64,000 bases of DNA from Agrilactobacillus yilanensis. Its GTDB lineage: Bacteria > Bacillota > Bacilli > Lactobacillales > Lactobacillaceae. Below are positions 37,817 through 46,888 of this stretch, one piece after another. The notes under the pieces are model-generated. The model saw only the letters and a program-made list of their open reading frames with translations. It was not told the origin of the DNA and ran no database searches. How positions within the stretch are numbered: the first letter of the stretch is position 1; each line of letters begins with the position of its first letter. The DNA is taken from positions 124,001 through 188,000 of the forward strand of contig NZ_RHOY01000001.1 of NCBI RefSeq assembly GCF_003946725.1. Direction: 5' to 3'. A program made the translations under genes and the position numbers.

Positions 37817-38404
37817 TTATTCATTCGATGAATCTACGAAAACATGACGGTTTTGGATAAAGTAATCCGCACCGGAGTAAATTGTAAAAAACAAACAGAT
37901 ATACAGCATAATTGCCCCAAATGGTATGCTGAGCATTCCAAAGAACACATCATGAAGTAACAAGAAAATAATCGCTAACATTTGTGTTGTTGTTTTAATT
38001 TTCCCTGGCATCGCAGCTGCCATAACTGCCCCGTTTTGTTCAACGATCAGTAATCGCAAACCCGTCACTGCCAATTCACGACAAACAATAATTGACACAA
38101 CCCAGGCTGGTGCAAAGTCTAATTTTACTAAGAAAATAAAAGCAGTCATCACAATCATTTTATCAGCCAATGGATCTGCAAATTTCCCAAAATTTGTAAC
38201 CAAATGCTGTGCTCTGGCAATTTTACCATCTAAAAGGTCCGTCAATGAAGCTACGATAAAGACAATGGCCGCAATTAGGTGGGTAACTGGTAATGTTGCG
38301 CCTAAACCGTTTAATGTACCCCAATCTAACGGTAAAGCCAATAACAAAATAAATACAGGTATTAAGATAATTCTGAAAACAGTTAACTTATTCGGTAAAT
38401 TCAT
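37817..38404 (-). CDS. pgsA: CDP-diacylglycerol-glycerol-3-phosphate 3-phosphatidyltransferase
   Basis: Membrane enzyme making phosphatidylglycerophosphate, 195 residues with about five helices. The CDP-alcohol phosphotransferase motif spans DLLDGKIARAQ..FGKFADPLADK with all its aspartates. ATG start. It follows the rodZ-like gene by 17 bases. Its product feeds Lgt and lipoteichoic acid synthesis. Confidence 0.96.
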   Translation of the reverse strand: MNLPNKLTVFRIILIPVFILLLALPLDWGTLNGLGATLPVTHLIAAIVFIVASLTDLLDGKIARAQHLVTNFGKFADPLADKMIVMTAFIFLVKLDFAPAWVVSIIVCRELAVTGLRLLIVEQNGAVMAAAMPGKIKTTTQMLAIIFLLLHDVFFGMLSIPFGAIMLYICLFFTIYSGADYFIQNRHVFVDSSNE

Positions 38405-38421
38405 AGCCTACCATCCCTTGA

Positions 38422-39405
38422 TTAATTATTTGTACTCGATTGAATTTGGAACGTGTAATTTTGTACAACATTAGAAGAGGTTGTTGATGGTAGTTTAACT
38501 GAAGTATCGTTAACAGATAACTCTGTCACTGTGGCATTCCCACTCGTCACCATAAAGGACGTAATACCGCTTGGTAAATCAATCGTTTGTGGTGTGCCTG
38601 CAGTAACACTGCCTTGCCACGTTGTACTGCCATTAGCAGTGACCGTAATCCAAGTGGAATCACTCGTTGCAGAAACGTTTAACGTATTGCCACTAGAAGG
38701 ATAATTCGTAATTTGATACGTCTGAGCAGAGGTTGTCCGCGTACCCTTAACTTTGCTGACCTTTAAGTCGTCAGAACTTGATGAAGATTTTTTGCTGCTT
38801 GAAGTCGACGTACTGCTGGACTTAGCACTGCTAGAACTCTTACTAGACGCTTTACTTGAAGCCTTTTTGCTAGACGACTTAGAAGTGGACTTCCGTTCAT
38901 CTGTTACTTTAACAGAAGACGATGTACTCGTCGTTGTTGCGCTTTGATTGCTGCCATTACGATGATTTAAGGCAATTGTATAAATACCAATGATCAACAC
39001 TAAAACGACCGCAATAATAATAATCTGCGGCAAATAACCACGAATGCGGTCAAAGCGTGAACTCTTTTGTTCATTTAACATTCGAGAATTTTGAGCATTT
39101 TTTTCAACGCCACCCTGATTTTCAGTAGACGCTTTTGAATCATTTTCAGTAACATTTTCATCATTCGAATTCGTGTCATCTTTACCTTGATACTCATTTA
39201 ACAAGGCTTGTCCGTCCAAACCGACTGTTTGCGCATACTGGCGGATAAATGCATTCACATAAAATTTACCAGGAAGTTGATCAAAATTACCTTCTTCAAT
39301 AGCGGTTAAATAGCGTTTTTGGATCTTTGTGATCTGTTGTAGATCATCAATTGTGTAGCCTTTGTCAATTCTTGCTTGGCGCAGTTTTTGTCCGAGCTCA
39401 TTCAT
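38422..39405 (-). CDS. RodZ-like helix-turn-helix membrane protein
   Basis: A 327-residue bitopic protein: N-terminal HTH_25 domain (LGQKLRQARIDKGYTIDDLQ, residues 4-23), a charged linker, a transmembrane helix (PQIIIIAVVLVLIIGIYTIAL), a Ser/Thr/Lys low-complexity segment of about 70 residues, and a C-terminal extracytoplasmic DUF4115 domain. The architecture is that of RodZ/YmfM, which links MreB to wall synthesis. It sits between pgsA and the ymfF/ymfH pair as in Bacillus. ATG start. Confidence 0.88.
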   Translation of the reverse strand: MNELGQKLRQARIDKGYTIDDLQQITKIQKRYLTAIEEGNFDQLPGKFYVNAFIRQYAQTVGLDGQALLNEYQGKDDTNSNDENVTENDSKASTENQGGVEKNAQNSRMLNEQKSSRFDRIRGYLPQIIIIAVVLVLIIGIYTIALNHRNGSNQSATTTSTSSSVKVTDERKSTSKSSSKKASSKASSKSSSSAKSSSTSTSSSKKSSSSSDDLKVSKVKGTRTTSAQTYQITNYPSSGNTLNVSATSDSTWITVTANGSTTWQGSVTAGTPQTIDLPSGITSFMVTSGNATVTELSVNDTSVKLPSTTSSNVVQNYTFQIQSSTNN

Positions 39406-39438
39406 TTAATTTTCACCTACTAAATTAATATCAAATCG

Positions 39439-39447
39439 AGTATAACA
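39439..39447 (-). promoter_or_regulatory. Promoter of rodZ-like/pgsA unit, extended -10
   Basis: TGTTATACT on the minus strand lies about 35 bases above the rodZ-like start. The -35 is weak. Confidence 0.5.
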
Positions 39448-39496
39448 TAGCTTAAAAGTTGTTTACAGAAATGTAAGCATGATTTTCAAAAATATT

Positions 39497-40789
39497 TCAT
39501 TTTTTCGGAATAACATGAAAGACGCTCGTATTATTGATTGCAAAATAAGCAGCAGCCAGATCTTTTAATTCCTGGATGGTGGTATTTTGAATAATATCCA
39601 GCAAGTTAAACACGCTGCCTTCACCAAAGTCATAATTATTATAAAGATTGGCAATTGCCTCAACCGAATTAAAATGACGTAAGAAAGTCCCGATCCGCTT
39701 ACGTTTTAAGCGCTCCAAATGAGCCTCATTCAAGTCATCGCTTGTAGCACCACGTTCTAATAAATTCAATAATTTATCAGATAAAACCGTAGGATCCTGA
39801 ACATCCCCATACAGTAGCCCAAAATTAAAGCCGCGTTCATAGCTAGTTTCATAACCAAAACTGTCATCAATCAAACCTTGTTGGTATAATTCCGCAAAGT
39901 TTTTAGAAGAAACCCCAAATAACATTTGAAATAGCAGTTGCAACTGTACTTTTTGCTTCAAACCCGCCAAATTCATTTGTGTATCAAATGGGCCCTTAAC
40001 GCCAACAAAGGCCTTCGCCATACTAATTGGCATCTCAGTCAAACGGTACAAAATTATATCTTCCGGATTTTGATGGCCTAAATCTGCCCGTTTTGGCAAT
40101 TCTTGACTTACAAATTGTTTTTTACTCTGATTATCATTAATCCACGTTAACAGCTGTTCCGGATCAATTGGTCCAGAAATAAATAAATTCATATTTTCTG
40201 GCGTATAGAACGTATTATAATTTTCGTACAACTGTTCTGCGGTAATATTTTGGATTGAATCCACACTGCCGGCAATATCAAAACGCACCGGATGATTCGG
40301 GAATAAATTACCGATGATCCCCATTTCTCCTCGCCAATTAGGATCATCATCATACATCTTAATTTCCTGGGAAATAATGCCTTTTTCTTTTTGAACAGAT
40401 TGCTCTGAAAAATAAGGGTCCTGCACAAAATCCAATAAAATATCAAGATTCTCATGAACATGATTTGTACTGGCAAACAAACAACTCGTTTTTGTATAGG
40501 ATGTGAAGGCATTGGCGTCTGCCCCATATTGACCAAAGAGATCAAAAGCATCATGATCTGCCTTTTCAAACATTTTATGCTCTAAAAAATGGGCAATACC
40601 CATTGGATAAGTTTTAAAGTCTGTTTGTCCAGCAGGGATAAACGTTTGATCAATGGCCCCGTAATCTGTTGACAGAATTGCAAATGTTTTGTGAAAATCT
40701 TTTTTCGGTAAAATGTTAACTTTCAGGCCATTGGCTAAACGTGTACTGTACAGTGTTTCTCCAAGGCCAGTAAATTTAATTTCGGCCAT
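39497..40789 (-). CDS. ymfH: M16-family metallopeptidase (YmfH-like), catalytic subunit
   Basis: A 430-residue pitrilysin-family protein. The inverted zinc motif HFLEH (GIAHFLEHKMFE, near residue 70) is intact, and a downstream glutamate region follows. It is paired with the preceding M16 homologue that lacks this motif, like the alpha/beta subunits of processing peptidases. ATG start two bases after that gene's stop. In Bacillus relatives the pair lies next to ftsK and pgsA; substrates are not established. Confidence 0.92.
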   Translation of the reverse strand: MAEIKFTGLGETLYSTRLANGLKVNILPKKDFHKTFAILSTDYGAIDQTFIPAGQTDFKTYPMGIAHFLEHKMFEKADHDAFDLFGQYGADANAFTSYTKTSCLFASTNHVHENLDILLDFVQDPYFSEQSVQKEKGIISQEIKMYDDDPNWRGEMGIIGNLFPNHPVRFDIAGSVDSIQNITAEQLYENYNTFYTPENMNLFISGPIDPEQLLTWINDNQSKKQFVSQELPKRADLGHQNPEDIILYRLTEMPISMAKAFVGVKGPFDTQMNLAGLKQKVQLQLLFQMLFGVSSKNFAELYQQGLIDDSFGYETSYERGFNFGLLYGDVQDPTVLSDKLLNLLERGATSDDLNEAHLERLKRKRIGTFLRHFNSVEAIANLYNNYDFGEGSVFNLLDIIQNTTIQELKDLAAAYFAINNTSVFHVIPKK

Positions 40790-40791
40790 AA

Positions 40792-42057
40792 TTACCCCTC
40801 CTTTTCAATAGCATAAATCGCTTGTAACTCGAATGTTGCTGCAGCTGCTTTAACTTGTGCCATTGTGACTTGATCAATGGCAGCTGTAAACTCTGCCACC
40901 GACATCATGACTTGCGGTTCTAAGAATTTAAATAAATAACGTAAATTACGGCCAAAAGGGCTGTCTGAGCGCATAGCAAATTGATCTACGAGTAATTTCT
41001 TTGCATTTTCAAAAAGCGTTTCATCAAAACTGCCACTTTGCAATAGTTGTAATTCAATGGCAACTTTATCCAAAACTTCTTTTTTCTTATCGCTGTCAAT
41101 CCCGGTTTGAACGGTCACCGTTCCCGTAAATGTGTCAATCGCACTACTTGCATAATAGGCCAGGCTTGATTTTTCCCGAACATCTAAAAATAGTAATGAT
41201 TGCGCGGAACCACCAAAGATCGTATTGGCTACTAAATAGGCAAAATAGGCCCCTTGATAATATTTCACCGGTGCTTGATAAATCAAATTCAATTTGCCTT
41301 GTGTCACTGGTAAATAATCCGTTGCCACTGCAACTTCAGATGTTAAAGGCTGATTGTAAAACAGCGGTAACTCAGCCGTTGCTCGATCTTGCAATTCCGA
41401 CCAATCAAATAACTGTTCTAAATCAATAGCTTCAGTATCACCGGTAACTGTTATCAAAATTTGATTTTTTTCTAACATTTCCGTTAAATATTGCCAAAGA
41501 TTTTCTGCAGTGATTGCTTCTAAATCTTTAATATCCCCCAGACTTGAAATCGCTTGGGCTGAATCCGCACCAAAATAAAGTGCTTTTGTGGCTAACATTG
41601 CTGCGTACTGCTTGTCATCCAAGTAAGATTGTATCTTATGCTGCAGATTTAACTTTTCGCGGTCAAAAATAGTGCTGTCAAAAGCTGGTAAATTCGCTGC
41701 TTTAGCGGGTTGAAATAGCGATTTTTTGACCAATGCTAAAAGTGCGCCAAAAACATCTTCTTGATCTGGTAAAAACTGTGGTGCCGGACAAATACCGCTA
41801 ATACTCAAAACTGAAACTTGGCCTTCTGTAAACTGGCCAAACGAAAAATTAGCACCGTAAAGATTCTCTAATTTTGCTGCAATTTGATCCGGTGTCCGAT
41901 CCGTTTCGTTGCTGTTTTCTAAAATATTAGCTAGTAATGCCCGTCGACTGATATTTTCTCGATGTAGCGGCTCTAAAAAATTGATTGAGAAATTGATTGT
42001 CTTAAACTTTTTTGTTTGATCCACTTGCAAATAGATGCCTTGATGGATTTGATCCAT
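40792..42057 (-). CDS. ymfF: M16-family peptidase-like protein (YmfF-like), no zinc motif
   Basis: A 421-residue M16 fold protein. Where the HxxEH motif should be, the sequence reads SRRALLANILENSN, so zinc binding is lost. It probably serves as the non-catalytic partner of the next gene product. ATG with TGGAGG. It starts a two-gene unit with ymfH after the ftsK terminator. Confidence 0.9.
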   Translation of the reverse strand: MDQIHQGIYLQVDQTKKFKTINFSINFLEPLHRENISRRALLANILENSNETDRTPDQIAAKLENLYGANFSFGQFTEGQVSVLSISGICPAPQFLPDQEDVFGALLALVKKSLFQPAKAANLPAFDSTIFDREKLNLQHKIQSYLDDKQYAAMLATKALYFGADSAQAISSLGDIKDLEAITAENLWQYLTEMLEKNQILITVTGDTEAIDLEQLFDWSELQDRATAELPLFYNQPLTSEVAVATDYLPVTQGKLNLIYQAPVKYYQGAYFAYLVANTIFGGSAQSLLFLDVREKSSLAYYASSAIDTFTGTVTVQTGIDSDKKKEVLDKVAIELQLLQSGSFDETLFENAKKLLVDQFAMRSDSPFGRNLRYLFKFLEPQVMMSVAEFTAAIDQVTMAQVKAAAATFELQAIYAIEKEG

Positions 42058-42118
42058 ATTAAAATGCCTCCAAAATTAGCATTCAGATTCTAAAAATATT
42101 ATAACTAATTAAGCATAT

Positions 42119-42169
42119 CAAAAAAATCGCTGACTGACAAAGTCTGTATTTGCCCCCAGCGATTTTTTT
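42119..42169 (-). terminator. Terminator of ftsK
   Basis: AAAAAAATCGCTG/CAGCGATTTTTTT (42120-42132 with 42157-42169) with T runs on both strands; overlaps the end of ftsK. Confidence 0.92.
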
Positions 42170-44468
42170 AGTTGTTATCTTCATTTGTTCGGGGTTTTAA
42201 AACCCGCCGTGGTCGGCTACCCTCTGGAGGGCCTACAATACCGTGTGCCTCCATTTCATCCACAATCCGCGCTGCATGATTATAACCGATTCTAAATCGG
42301 CGCTGCAGCATGGAAACACTGGCTTTTTGCTGTTGAATAACTAATTCTACAGCTGGCTCATAAAGTTCATCTTCAGGCGCTGCCAATTCAGCATCATCGG
42401 TATCTGTTGGCACCATGGTTTCATCATATTGTGCTTCTTGCTGCTTCGATACAAAATCGACCACTGCCTCCACATCTTGTACCGAAATAAACGCCCCTTG
42501 AACCCGGGTTGGCTTATTTGTGCCAATCGGTGCATACAGCATATCTCCCCGACCCAGCAGTTTTTCAGCGCCGACGGTATCCAAAATTGTTCTGGAATCA
42601 ATCCCACTGGATACGGCAAACGCAATTCTTGACGGAATATTTGCTTTAATCAGCCCTGTGATAACGTCTACTGACGGTCGCTGAGTGGCAATAATCATGT
42701 GGATACCTGCCGCTCTAGCCATTTGTGCTAGACGGACAATAGCGCCTTCGACTTCATTGCCGGCAACCATCATCAAATCAGATAATTCATCAACGACAAT
42801 CACAATATATGGCATAAAGACTAATGTTTGTGCTTCATCTTCATCGGTTTCTTTAGCCTGCTGCGCAACCAATTGATTATATTCCGTAATATTACGGACA
42901 CTATTATCGGCAAACTGCTGATAGCGCCGTTCCATTTCTTTAACAGCCTTATTCAAAGCACCAGCCGCTTTTTTAGCGTCGGTAACGACCGGAATTAACA
43001 AATGTGGCACGCCATTATAAACGTTTAATTCCACCATCTTAGGATCCACTAGCATCAAACGCACTTGTTCTGGTGTCGCTTGCATCAATATACTTGTAAT
43101 AATTGTATTAATTGCTACTGATTTGCCGCTGCCGGTGGAACCGGCAATTAATAAATGCGGCATCTTAGTCAGATCCATTGTAATAATCTCACCCGAAACC
43201 GCTTGTCCCAATGGTACTTCCAAAATTTTACCTTCATGTTTAGGCTGGGTTTCAATAACATTTCTAAACGCCACTGGAGCCACAGTTTTGTTTGGCACTT
43301 CAATCCCCACATAAGGTTTTCCAGGAATTGGGGCTTCAATTCGAATATCTCGGGCGGCCAAGGCTAATGCCAGATCATCAGCCAAATTCACAATTTTGCT
43401 GACCTTGATGCCTACTGCTGGCTGGACTTCATATTTTGTGATGGATGGCCCTAAACTGGCACTTTTAACAGAAACATCTACACCAAATGACGCTAAAGTT
43501 GCCTTTAGTTGTTCTTTATTCTTTTTGATAAGTTGATATTCTTCACTTTGATCCACGGTTTCTGCTGGCGTCAATAACGCCGGTGTGGGCAGTTGGTAAT
43601 TAGAGTTAGTCGGTGCTTTTGCAAAGGTTGCTGCTGTTGCCATAGACTGTACTGGCGCTTTAGAAGTATGAATTTCAAACTCATCCCCACCAGATTCAGC
43701 TTCAGTTGTAACTGGAGTGGCGGCTTTTTTAGGCGCCGCCGTTTTCTTCGGTGCTTTTGGCCGTGGTTTGGCTTTAGGATAAGTCTTTGCCGTTTGTGTT
43801 AAACGAGATTTAAGCTGTGCCCAGTCAATTCTACCGGTGATCAGCCGACCTAAATTAGTAAATAATTGGCCAATTAGTTTAAAGATCGTCTGTAACGCCT
43901 GTATCACGTCTTTAAATGGTATTTGCCATACGATCAACAAACCGCCAATAATCAACAAACTGCTAATCACATAAGTCCCAGTTTGTGAGAGTAGCGGATA
44001 GGCCAAACTATACAAAAAAGCCCCTGCCATGCCGCCGCCAACAGATTCTGTCACGGCCATTCTGGCAAAATCTGCACTTATTAAATCTAAAGTAACTTGT
44101 GTAAAGTTCGTGTGTACGTTCAAAGCATTAAAATAATAGGCACTAAAAATGAGTAAGACACCTAAATAGACGAGTAATGTCCCGCCTAAATAACGCCAAC
44201 TAATTTTAGGATTTTTGCCTCTTAATAACAGTTCAACCCCATAAACACCACAAACAACTACTAAAAAATAATACGTATCACCACCAACAAAGCGGAATAC
44301 ATTCGCAAATAGCGCCCCTAAGACGCCCCATTTAAAGAAACTAAATAAAGTCAGTAAGACAAGGATAAAACCGATAATATTATTGGATAAATCTGCCTGC
44401 TTTTTCTTAGAACCTTTTTTTGGTGTTGTCCGCTTACGCTGTTGGCTGCTGTTTTTTGTTCTTGCCAA
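42168..44468 (-). CDS. ftsK: DNA translocase FtsK/SpoIIIE
   Basis: Septal DNA pump, 766 residues. Four N-terminal transmembrane helices (residues 25-185), a Lys/Pro/Ala-rich linker, then the RecA-like motor with Walker A AGSTGSGKSVAIN and Walker B IVIVVDELSDLMM, and a C-terminal gamma winged helix (QRRFRIGYNHAARIVDEM) that reads chromosome orientation sequences. The start is TTG with AGAGGTG six bases upstream. Confidence 0.96.
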   Translation of the reverse strand: MARTKNSSQQRKRTTPKKGSKKKQADLSNNIIGFILVLLTLFSFFKWGVLGALFANVFRFVGGDTYYFLVVVCGVYGVELLLRGKNPKISWRYLGGTLLVYLGVLLIFSAYYFNALNVHTNFTQVTLDLISADFARMAVTESVGGGMAGAFLYSLAYPLLSQTGTYVISSLLIIGGLLIVWQIPFKDVIQALQTIFKLIGQLFTNLGRLITGRIDWAQLKSRLTQTAKTYPKAKPRPKAPKKTAAPKKAATPVTTEAESGGDEFEIHTSKAPVQSMATAATFAKAPTNSNYQLPTPALLTPAETVDQSEEYQLIKKNKEQLKATLASFGVDVSVKSASLGPSITKYEVQPAVGIKVSKIVNLADDLALALAARDIRIEAPIPGKPYVGIEVPNKTVAPVAFRNVIETQPKHEGKILEVPLGQAVSGEIITMDLTKMPHLLIAGSTGSGKSVAINTIITSILMQATPEQVRLMLVDPKMVELNVYNGVPHLLIPVVTDAKKAAGALNKAVKEMERRYQQFADNSVRNITEYNQLVAQQAKETDEDEAQTLVFMPYIVIVVDELSDLMMVAGNEVEGAIVRLAQMARAAGIHMIIATQRPSVDVITGLIKANIPSRIAFAVSSGIDSRTILDTVGAEKLLGRGDMLYAPIGTNKPTRVQGAFISVQDVEAVVDFVSKQQEAQYDETMVPTDTDDAELAAPEDELYEPAVELVIQQQKASVSMLQRRFRIGYNHAARIVDEMEAHGIVGPPEGSRPRRVLKPRTNEDNN

Positions 44469-44514
44469 TCAAAACACCTCTGTATTTCTTAGTCTACTAT
44501 TGAATCTAGCAATC

Positions 44515-44520
44515 ATTATA
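44515..44520 (-). promoter_or_regulatory. Probable ftsK -10 element
   Basis: TATAAT on the minus strand, 47 bases above the ftsK start; the -35 is not convincing. Confidence 0.4.
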
Positions 44521-44570
44521 AAGCAATTCAAGCATAACCGATAAAGTTTACGAATTATTAAATAGCCCAT

Positions 44571-44612
44571 AAAAAAAGCGACTCGACAACTAACTCAGTT
44601 GCCAGAACCGCT
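44571..44612 (-). terminator. Terminator of the DUF1149 gene
   Basis: An interrupted hairpin with AGCG/CGCT and GGCAACT/AGTTGTC stems, followed on the minus strand by seven T. Confidence 0.8.
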
Positions 44613-44628
44613 CTATCTACAAAGCATT

Positions 44629-45048
44629 CTAATAATCTTCATCCTCATCGTCGTCATCACTAGGTGCCGCATGGAAATTCAACTGAACCCCCCGATTTAA
44701 AGCAACCGAAGTGATCGAGTAAGTCAAAGTTTCTATGTATTCCACTAATGGTCTTGAGAAGCGTTCTAAGGCTTCTGGATCTAAATCACTGGCATGACCA
44801 TGAAAATCAATTATTTGGATATAGCGACTGATTAAGCCGGAAACGTGAAACATCTCTTCAGGCGGTGTCACATCAAATGGCACACTGATTTCGAAAAACT
44901 GCCCCTGTTCAGCCTGCTTATCCGCCTCACCTTTAGGTACCACCTCTTGTATAGATACCTGAATGTTTTGATTACCTTGAACCTCCGCGCTATCCAGCAA
45001 ATCATAATGAAAATTTTTCACAATTATCGGAAACTTGTTGCTCTTCAT
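44629..45048 (-). CDS. DUF1149-family protein
   Basis: A 139-residue cytoplasmic protein with no signal or membrane segment and a strongly acidic tail (DDDDEDEDY). It resembles the DUF1149 family found across Lactobacillales, which has a SecB-like look but no established role. In-frame GTG at 45060 abuts the GAAGGGG site; ATG at 45048 is 13 bases from it, so neither is ideal and the start is uncertain. It stands alone between trmL and ftsK. Confidence 0.75.
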   Translation of the reverse strand: MKSNKFPIIVKNFHYDLLDSAEVQGNQNIQVSIQEVVPKGEADKQAEQGQFFEISVPFDVTPPEEMFHVSGLISRYIQIIDFHGHASDLDPEALERFSRPLVEYIETLTYSITSVALNRGVQLNFHAAPSDDDDEDEDY

Positions 45049-45060
45049 CCCAAAGTACAC

Positions 45061-45240
45061 GCCCCTTCTATGATCTCGAATGAATGCATGTCAACCACAC
45101 CTGAATAAATTCGGGTGGCGTTTAAAAATTTATTTATTTTAAATGCCTTGCAGCATTAATCATGAGATATGTCATCTGAGTATAACAACATCTTTATCAA
45201 TTATAAATTAAATCATGCACTTTTGAAATAGTAATTATAT
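45061..45240. other. Intergenic region before the DUF1149 gene
   Basis: Holds a possible -10 TATACT (minus strand) and a small CACC-GAA/TTC-GGTG hairpin followed by TTGACA. No clear terminator for trmL and no small gene seen. Confidence 0.35.
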
Positions 45241-45750
45241 TTACTTCAACTTATCGTGATCATAAATATGCTTCTTTTCCAAATTCACGAAGCTTTGTTG
45301 ACGCAGTGCTTCAAATAAAACAATGGCCGCACTATTCGATAAATTTAAAGCCCGGACTTTATCGGTCATCGGAATTCGAAGACATTTATCCGTATTTTCC
45401 CGCATAAAGGTTTCTGGCAGCCCCGTTGTTTCTTTACCGAATAAGAAATAATGATCTTTTGCTGTTTCTGAAAAATCTCGATCTGTATAAATTTCATCAG
45501 AGAACTTGGTAATTAAATATAAGTATTTTTTATCTGGTACCGTTGCTAAAAAAGCCTCTAAGTCATCATGATAAACAATATTGACACTGTGCCAATAATC
45601 TAAGCCTGCGCGCTTTAAAGATTTGTCGTCCGTTCGAAAGCCTAAGGGATAGATTAAATCTAAAACCGTGTCCGTTGCCGCACACGTTCTTGCAATATTG
45701 CCTGTATTTGAAGGCATCAGTGGTTCGAAAAGTACAATATGATTCGTCAT
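45241..45750 (-). CDS. trmL: tRNA (cytidine(34)-2'-O)-methyltransferase
   Basis: SPOUT-class methyltransferase, 169 residues, modifying the wobble base of certain leucine tRNAs. Motifs: N-terminal FEPLMPSNTGNIARTCA, the AdoMet knot FLFGKETTGLP, and RIPMTDKVRALNLSNSAAI. ATG with TAGGAGC. It is preceded by a leader region containing a promoter, a tiny open frame and a terminator. Confidence 0.95.
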   Translation of the reverse strand: MTNHIVLFEPLMPSNTGNIARTCAATDTVLDLIYPLGFRTDDKSLKRAGLDYWHSVNIVYHDDLEAFLATVPDKKYLYLITKFSDEIYTDRDFSETAKDHYFLFGKETTGLPETFMRENTDKCLRIPMTDKVRALNLSNSAAIVLFEALRQQSFVNLEKKHIYDHDKLK

Positions 45751-45815
45751 GAAGCATTGCTCCTATCTTTCTTTTTAACATGATTATTTAGTAGAAAAAT
45801 TCAAAAAAATGCAAA

Positions 45816-45862
45816 AAAAGAAACGTATCGTTTCGGTGACAGACACAGCAAAACGTTACGTT
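45816..45862 (-). terminator. Strong terminator in the trmL leader / downstream of rlmA
   Basis: AACGTAACGTTTTG (minus strand, 45849-45862) pairs with CGAAACGATACGTT (45822-45835) at 13 of 14 positions, followed by TCTTTTTTT. A shorter GAAACG-ATA-CGTTTC hairpin is nested in the right arm. It lies about 65 bases before trmL and about 120 after rlmA. Confidence 0.82.
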
Positions 45863-45893
45863 AATAAGACCTTTGATCATAACCTTTTATCAA
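45861..45893 (-). CDS. Possible 10-codon leader peptide upstream of trmL
   Basis: TTG ATA AAA GGT TAT GAT CAA AGG TCT TAT then TAA, five bases after AGGAG. It would encode MIKGYDQRSY and its stop overlaps the left arm of the following terminator, the geometry of a translational attenuator. This could be chance; there is no comparative evidence. Confidence 0.25.
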   Translation of the reverse strand: MIKGYDQRSY

Positions 45894-45934
45894 AATTACT
45901 CCTGAGAAAAGCCCATGAAAAAGAACTTGTTAAT

Positions 45935-45963
45935 AATATAACATCTTATGCGCTGTGTTTCAA
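45935..45963 (-). promoter_or_regulatory. Promoter in the rlmA-trmL gap
   Basis: TTGAAA (45958-45963) and TATATT (45935-45940) are exactly 17 bases apart on the minus strand. A transcript from here would start near 45928 and meet a strong terminator about 100 bases later. Confidence 0.65.
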
Positions 45964-45982
45964 CAACTTATATACAACTTTT

Positions 45983-46819
45983 TCAGATTTCCGCAATTGC
46001 GATCGTTAAATCGACGGTAATTCGCTGCAAACTTGTGACATCAGCCGCTGCGCCAGCCGTCGCCATCCAAGTCAGTGGCGTCATCGCAAACAACGCTTGC
46101 GCCAGATCTGGCGTCAAATCAAACGTATAATGCATCTGTTCTAATACAGAATCTGGAAACTGTTGCAAAAAATGTGCTTGTACCGGCTCTGGATCATAGG
46201 TTGCATTGGCTCCGGTAGGATATACCAGCTGCCGTAATTCTTGTAAATACGCTGCATTAGGCATTACTTTGATCAATTGACCACCAGGTGCGAGCACCCG
46301 TTTGAATTCGCTATAATTTGCAGGTGATAAAATATTCACAATGTCTGTAAACTGATGATCTTTAAATGGCATATGCGCTAAATCGCCTACAAAAAAAGCA
46401 ACTTTTTCAGCAAAATCAGCGCCTGACACAGCCAAGTTAATTGCTGGTTTAGAAATATCAAATGCAAAATAGTTGGCCGCATGTGCTTGGGCAATGGTCT
46501 TAATTTGACTGCCTTCGCCACAGCCAGCATCAATAATTCGATCGCCCTTTAACAGCGTACTGATTCTAGCTAACACCGGTTGAAATAAGCCAGCTTGAAT
46601 AATTTTTTGTCGCTTTATTAGCATTTCAGTAGTATATTCTGTTTTTACCGGGGCATTTAAAAAGAAAACAGACCCTTTTTTGGAAATATCAAAACTATGT
46701 CCATGAACACAAGTTAAAGTAATCCCTTGAATCGAACTGAAATCACTTTGACAAATGGGACACTTTAGTAGATTTAACTGCGTTTGTAAATATCGTGCTA
46801 TAACTTGACTTTTCTTCAC
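45983..46819 (-). CDS. rlmA: 23S rRNA (guanine-N1)-methyltransferase RlmA family
   Basis: AdoMet-dependent methyltransferase, 278 residues. An N-terminal zinc finger (CPICQSDF...CVHGHSF) precedes motif I IIDAGCGEGSQ. Family members methylate G745 or G748 in 23S rRNA helix 35; the latter type affects tylosin sensitivity. The frame is open from 46837, but the GTG at 46819, seven bases after AGAGG, is the likely start. Divergent from corA. Confidence 0.9.
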   Translation of the reverse strand: MKKSQVIARYLQTQLNLLKCPICQSDFSSIQGITLTCVHGHSFDISKKGSVFFLNAPVKTEYTTEMLIKRQKIIQAGLFQPVLARISTLLKGDRIIDAGCGEGSQIKTIAQAHAANYFAFDISKPAINLAVSGADFAEKVAFFVGDLAHMPFKDHQFTDIVNILSPANYSEFKRVLAPGGQLIKVMPNAAYLQELRQLVYPTGANATYDPEPVQAHFLQQFPDSVLEQMHYTFDLTPDLAQALFAMTPLTWMATAGAAADVTSLQRITVDLTIAIAEI

Positions 46820-46860
46820 AAAAATACCTCTCAACACCTGATTATGTTACACTGATTCTA

Positions 46861-46888
46861 ATTATACCAAGACAAAGGAAGAAGACAA
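46861..46888 (-). promoter_or_regulatory. rlmA promoter
   Basis: TTGTCT (46883-46888) and TATAAT (46861-46866) are 16 bases apart on the minus strand; the -35 abuts the corA start codon. Confidence 0.6.

Noticed and set aside
38753-38947. Leu/Asp-rich plus-strand frame
   Set aside because: It is the complement of the Ser/Lys-rich linker of the rodZ-like gene.
45809-46009. Plus-strand frame between trmL and rlmA
   Set aside because: No ribosome binding site, overlaps the rlmA end and covers the minus-strand promoter and terminator; the protein has no recognisable features.
46838-46888. Magnesium riboswitch upstream of corA
   Set aside because: Only about 50 bases separate rlmA and corA, too short for an M-box aptamer.
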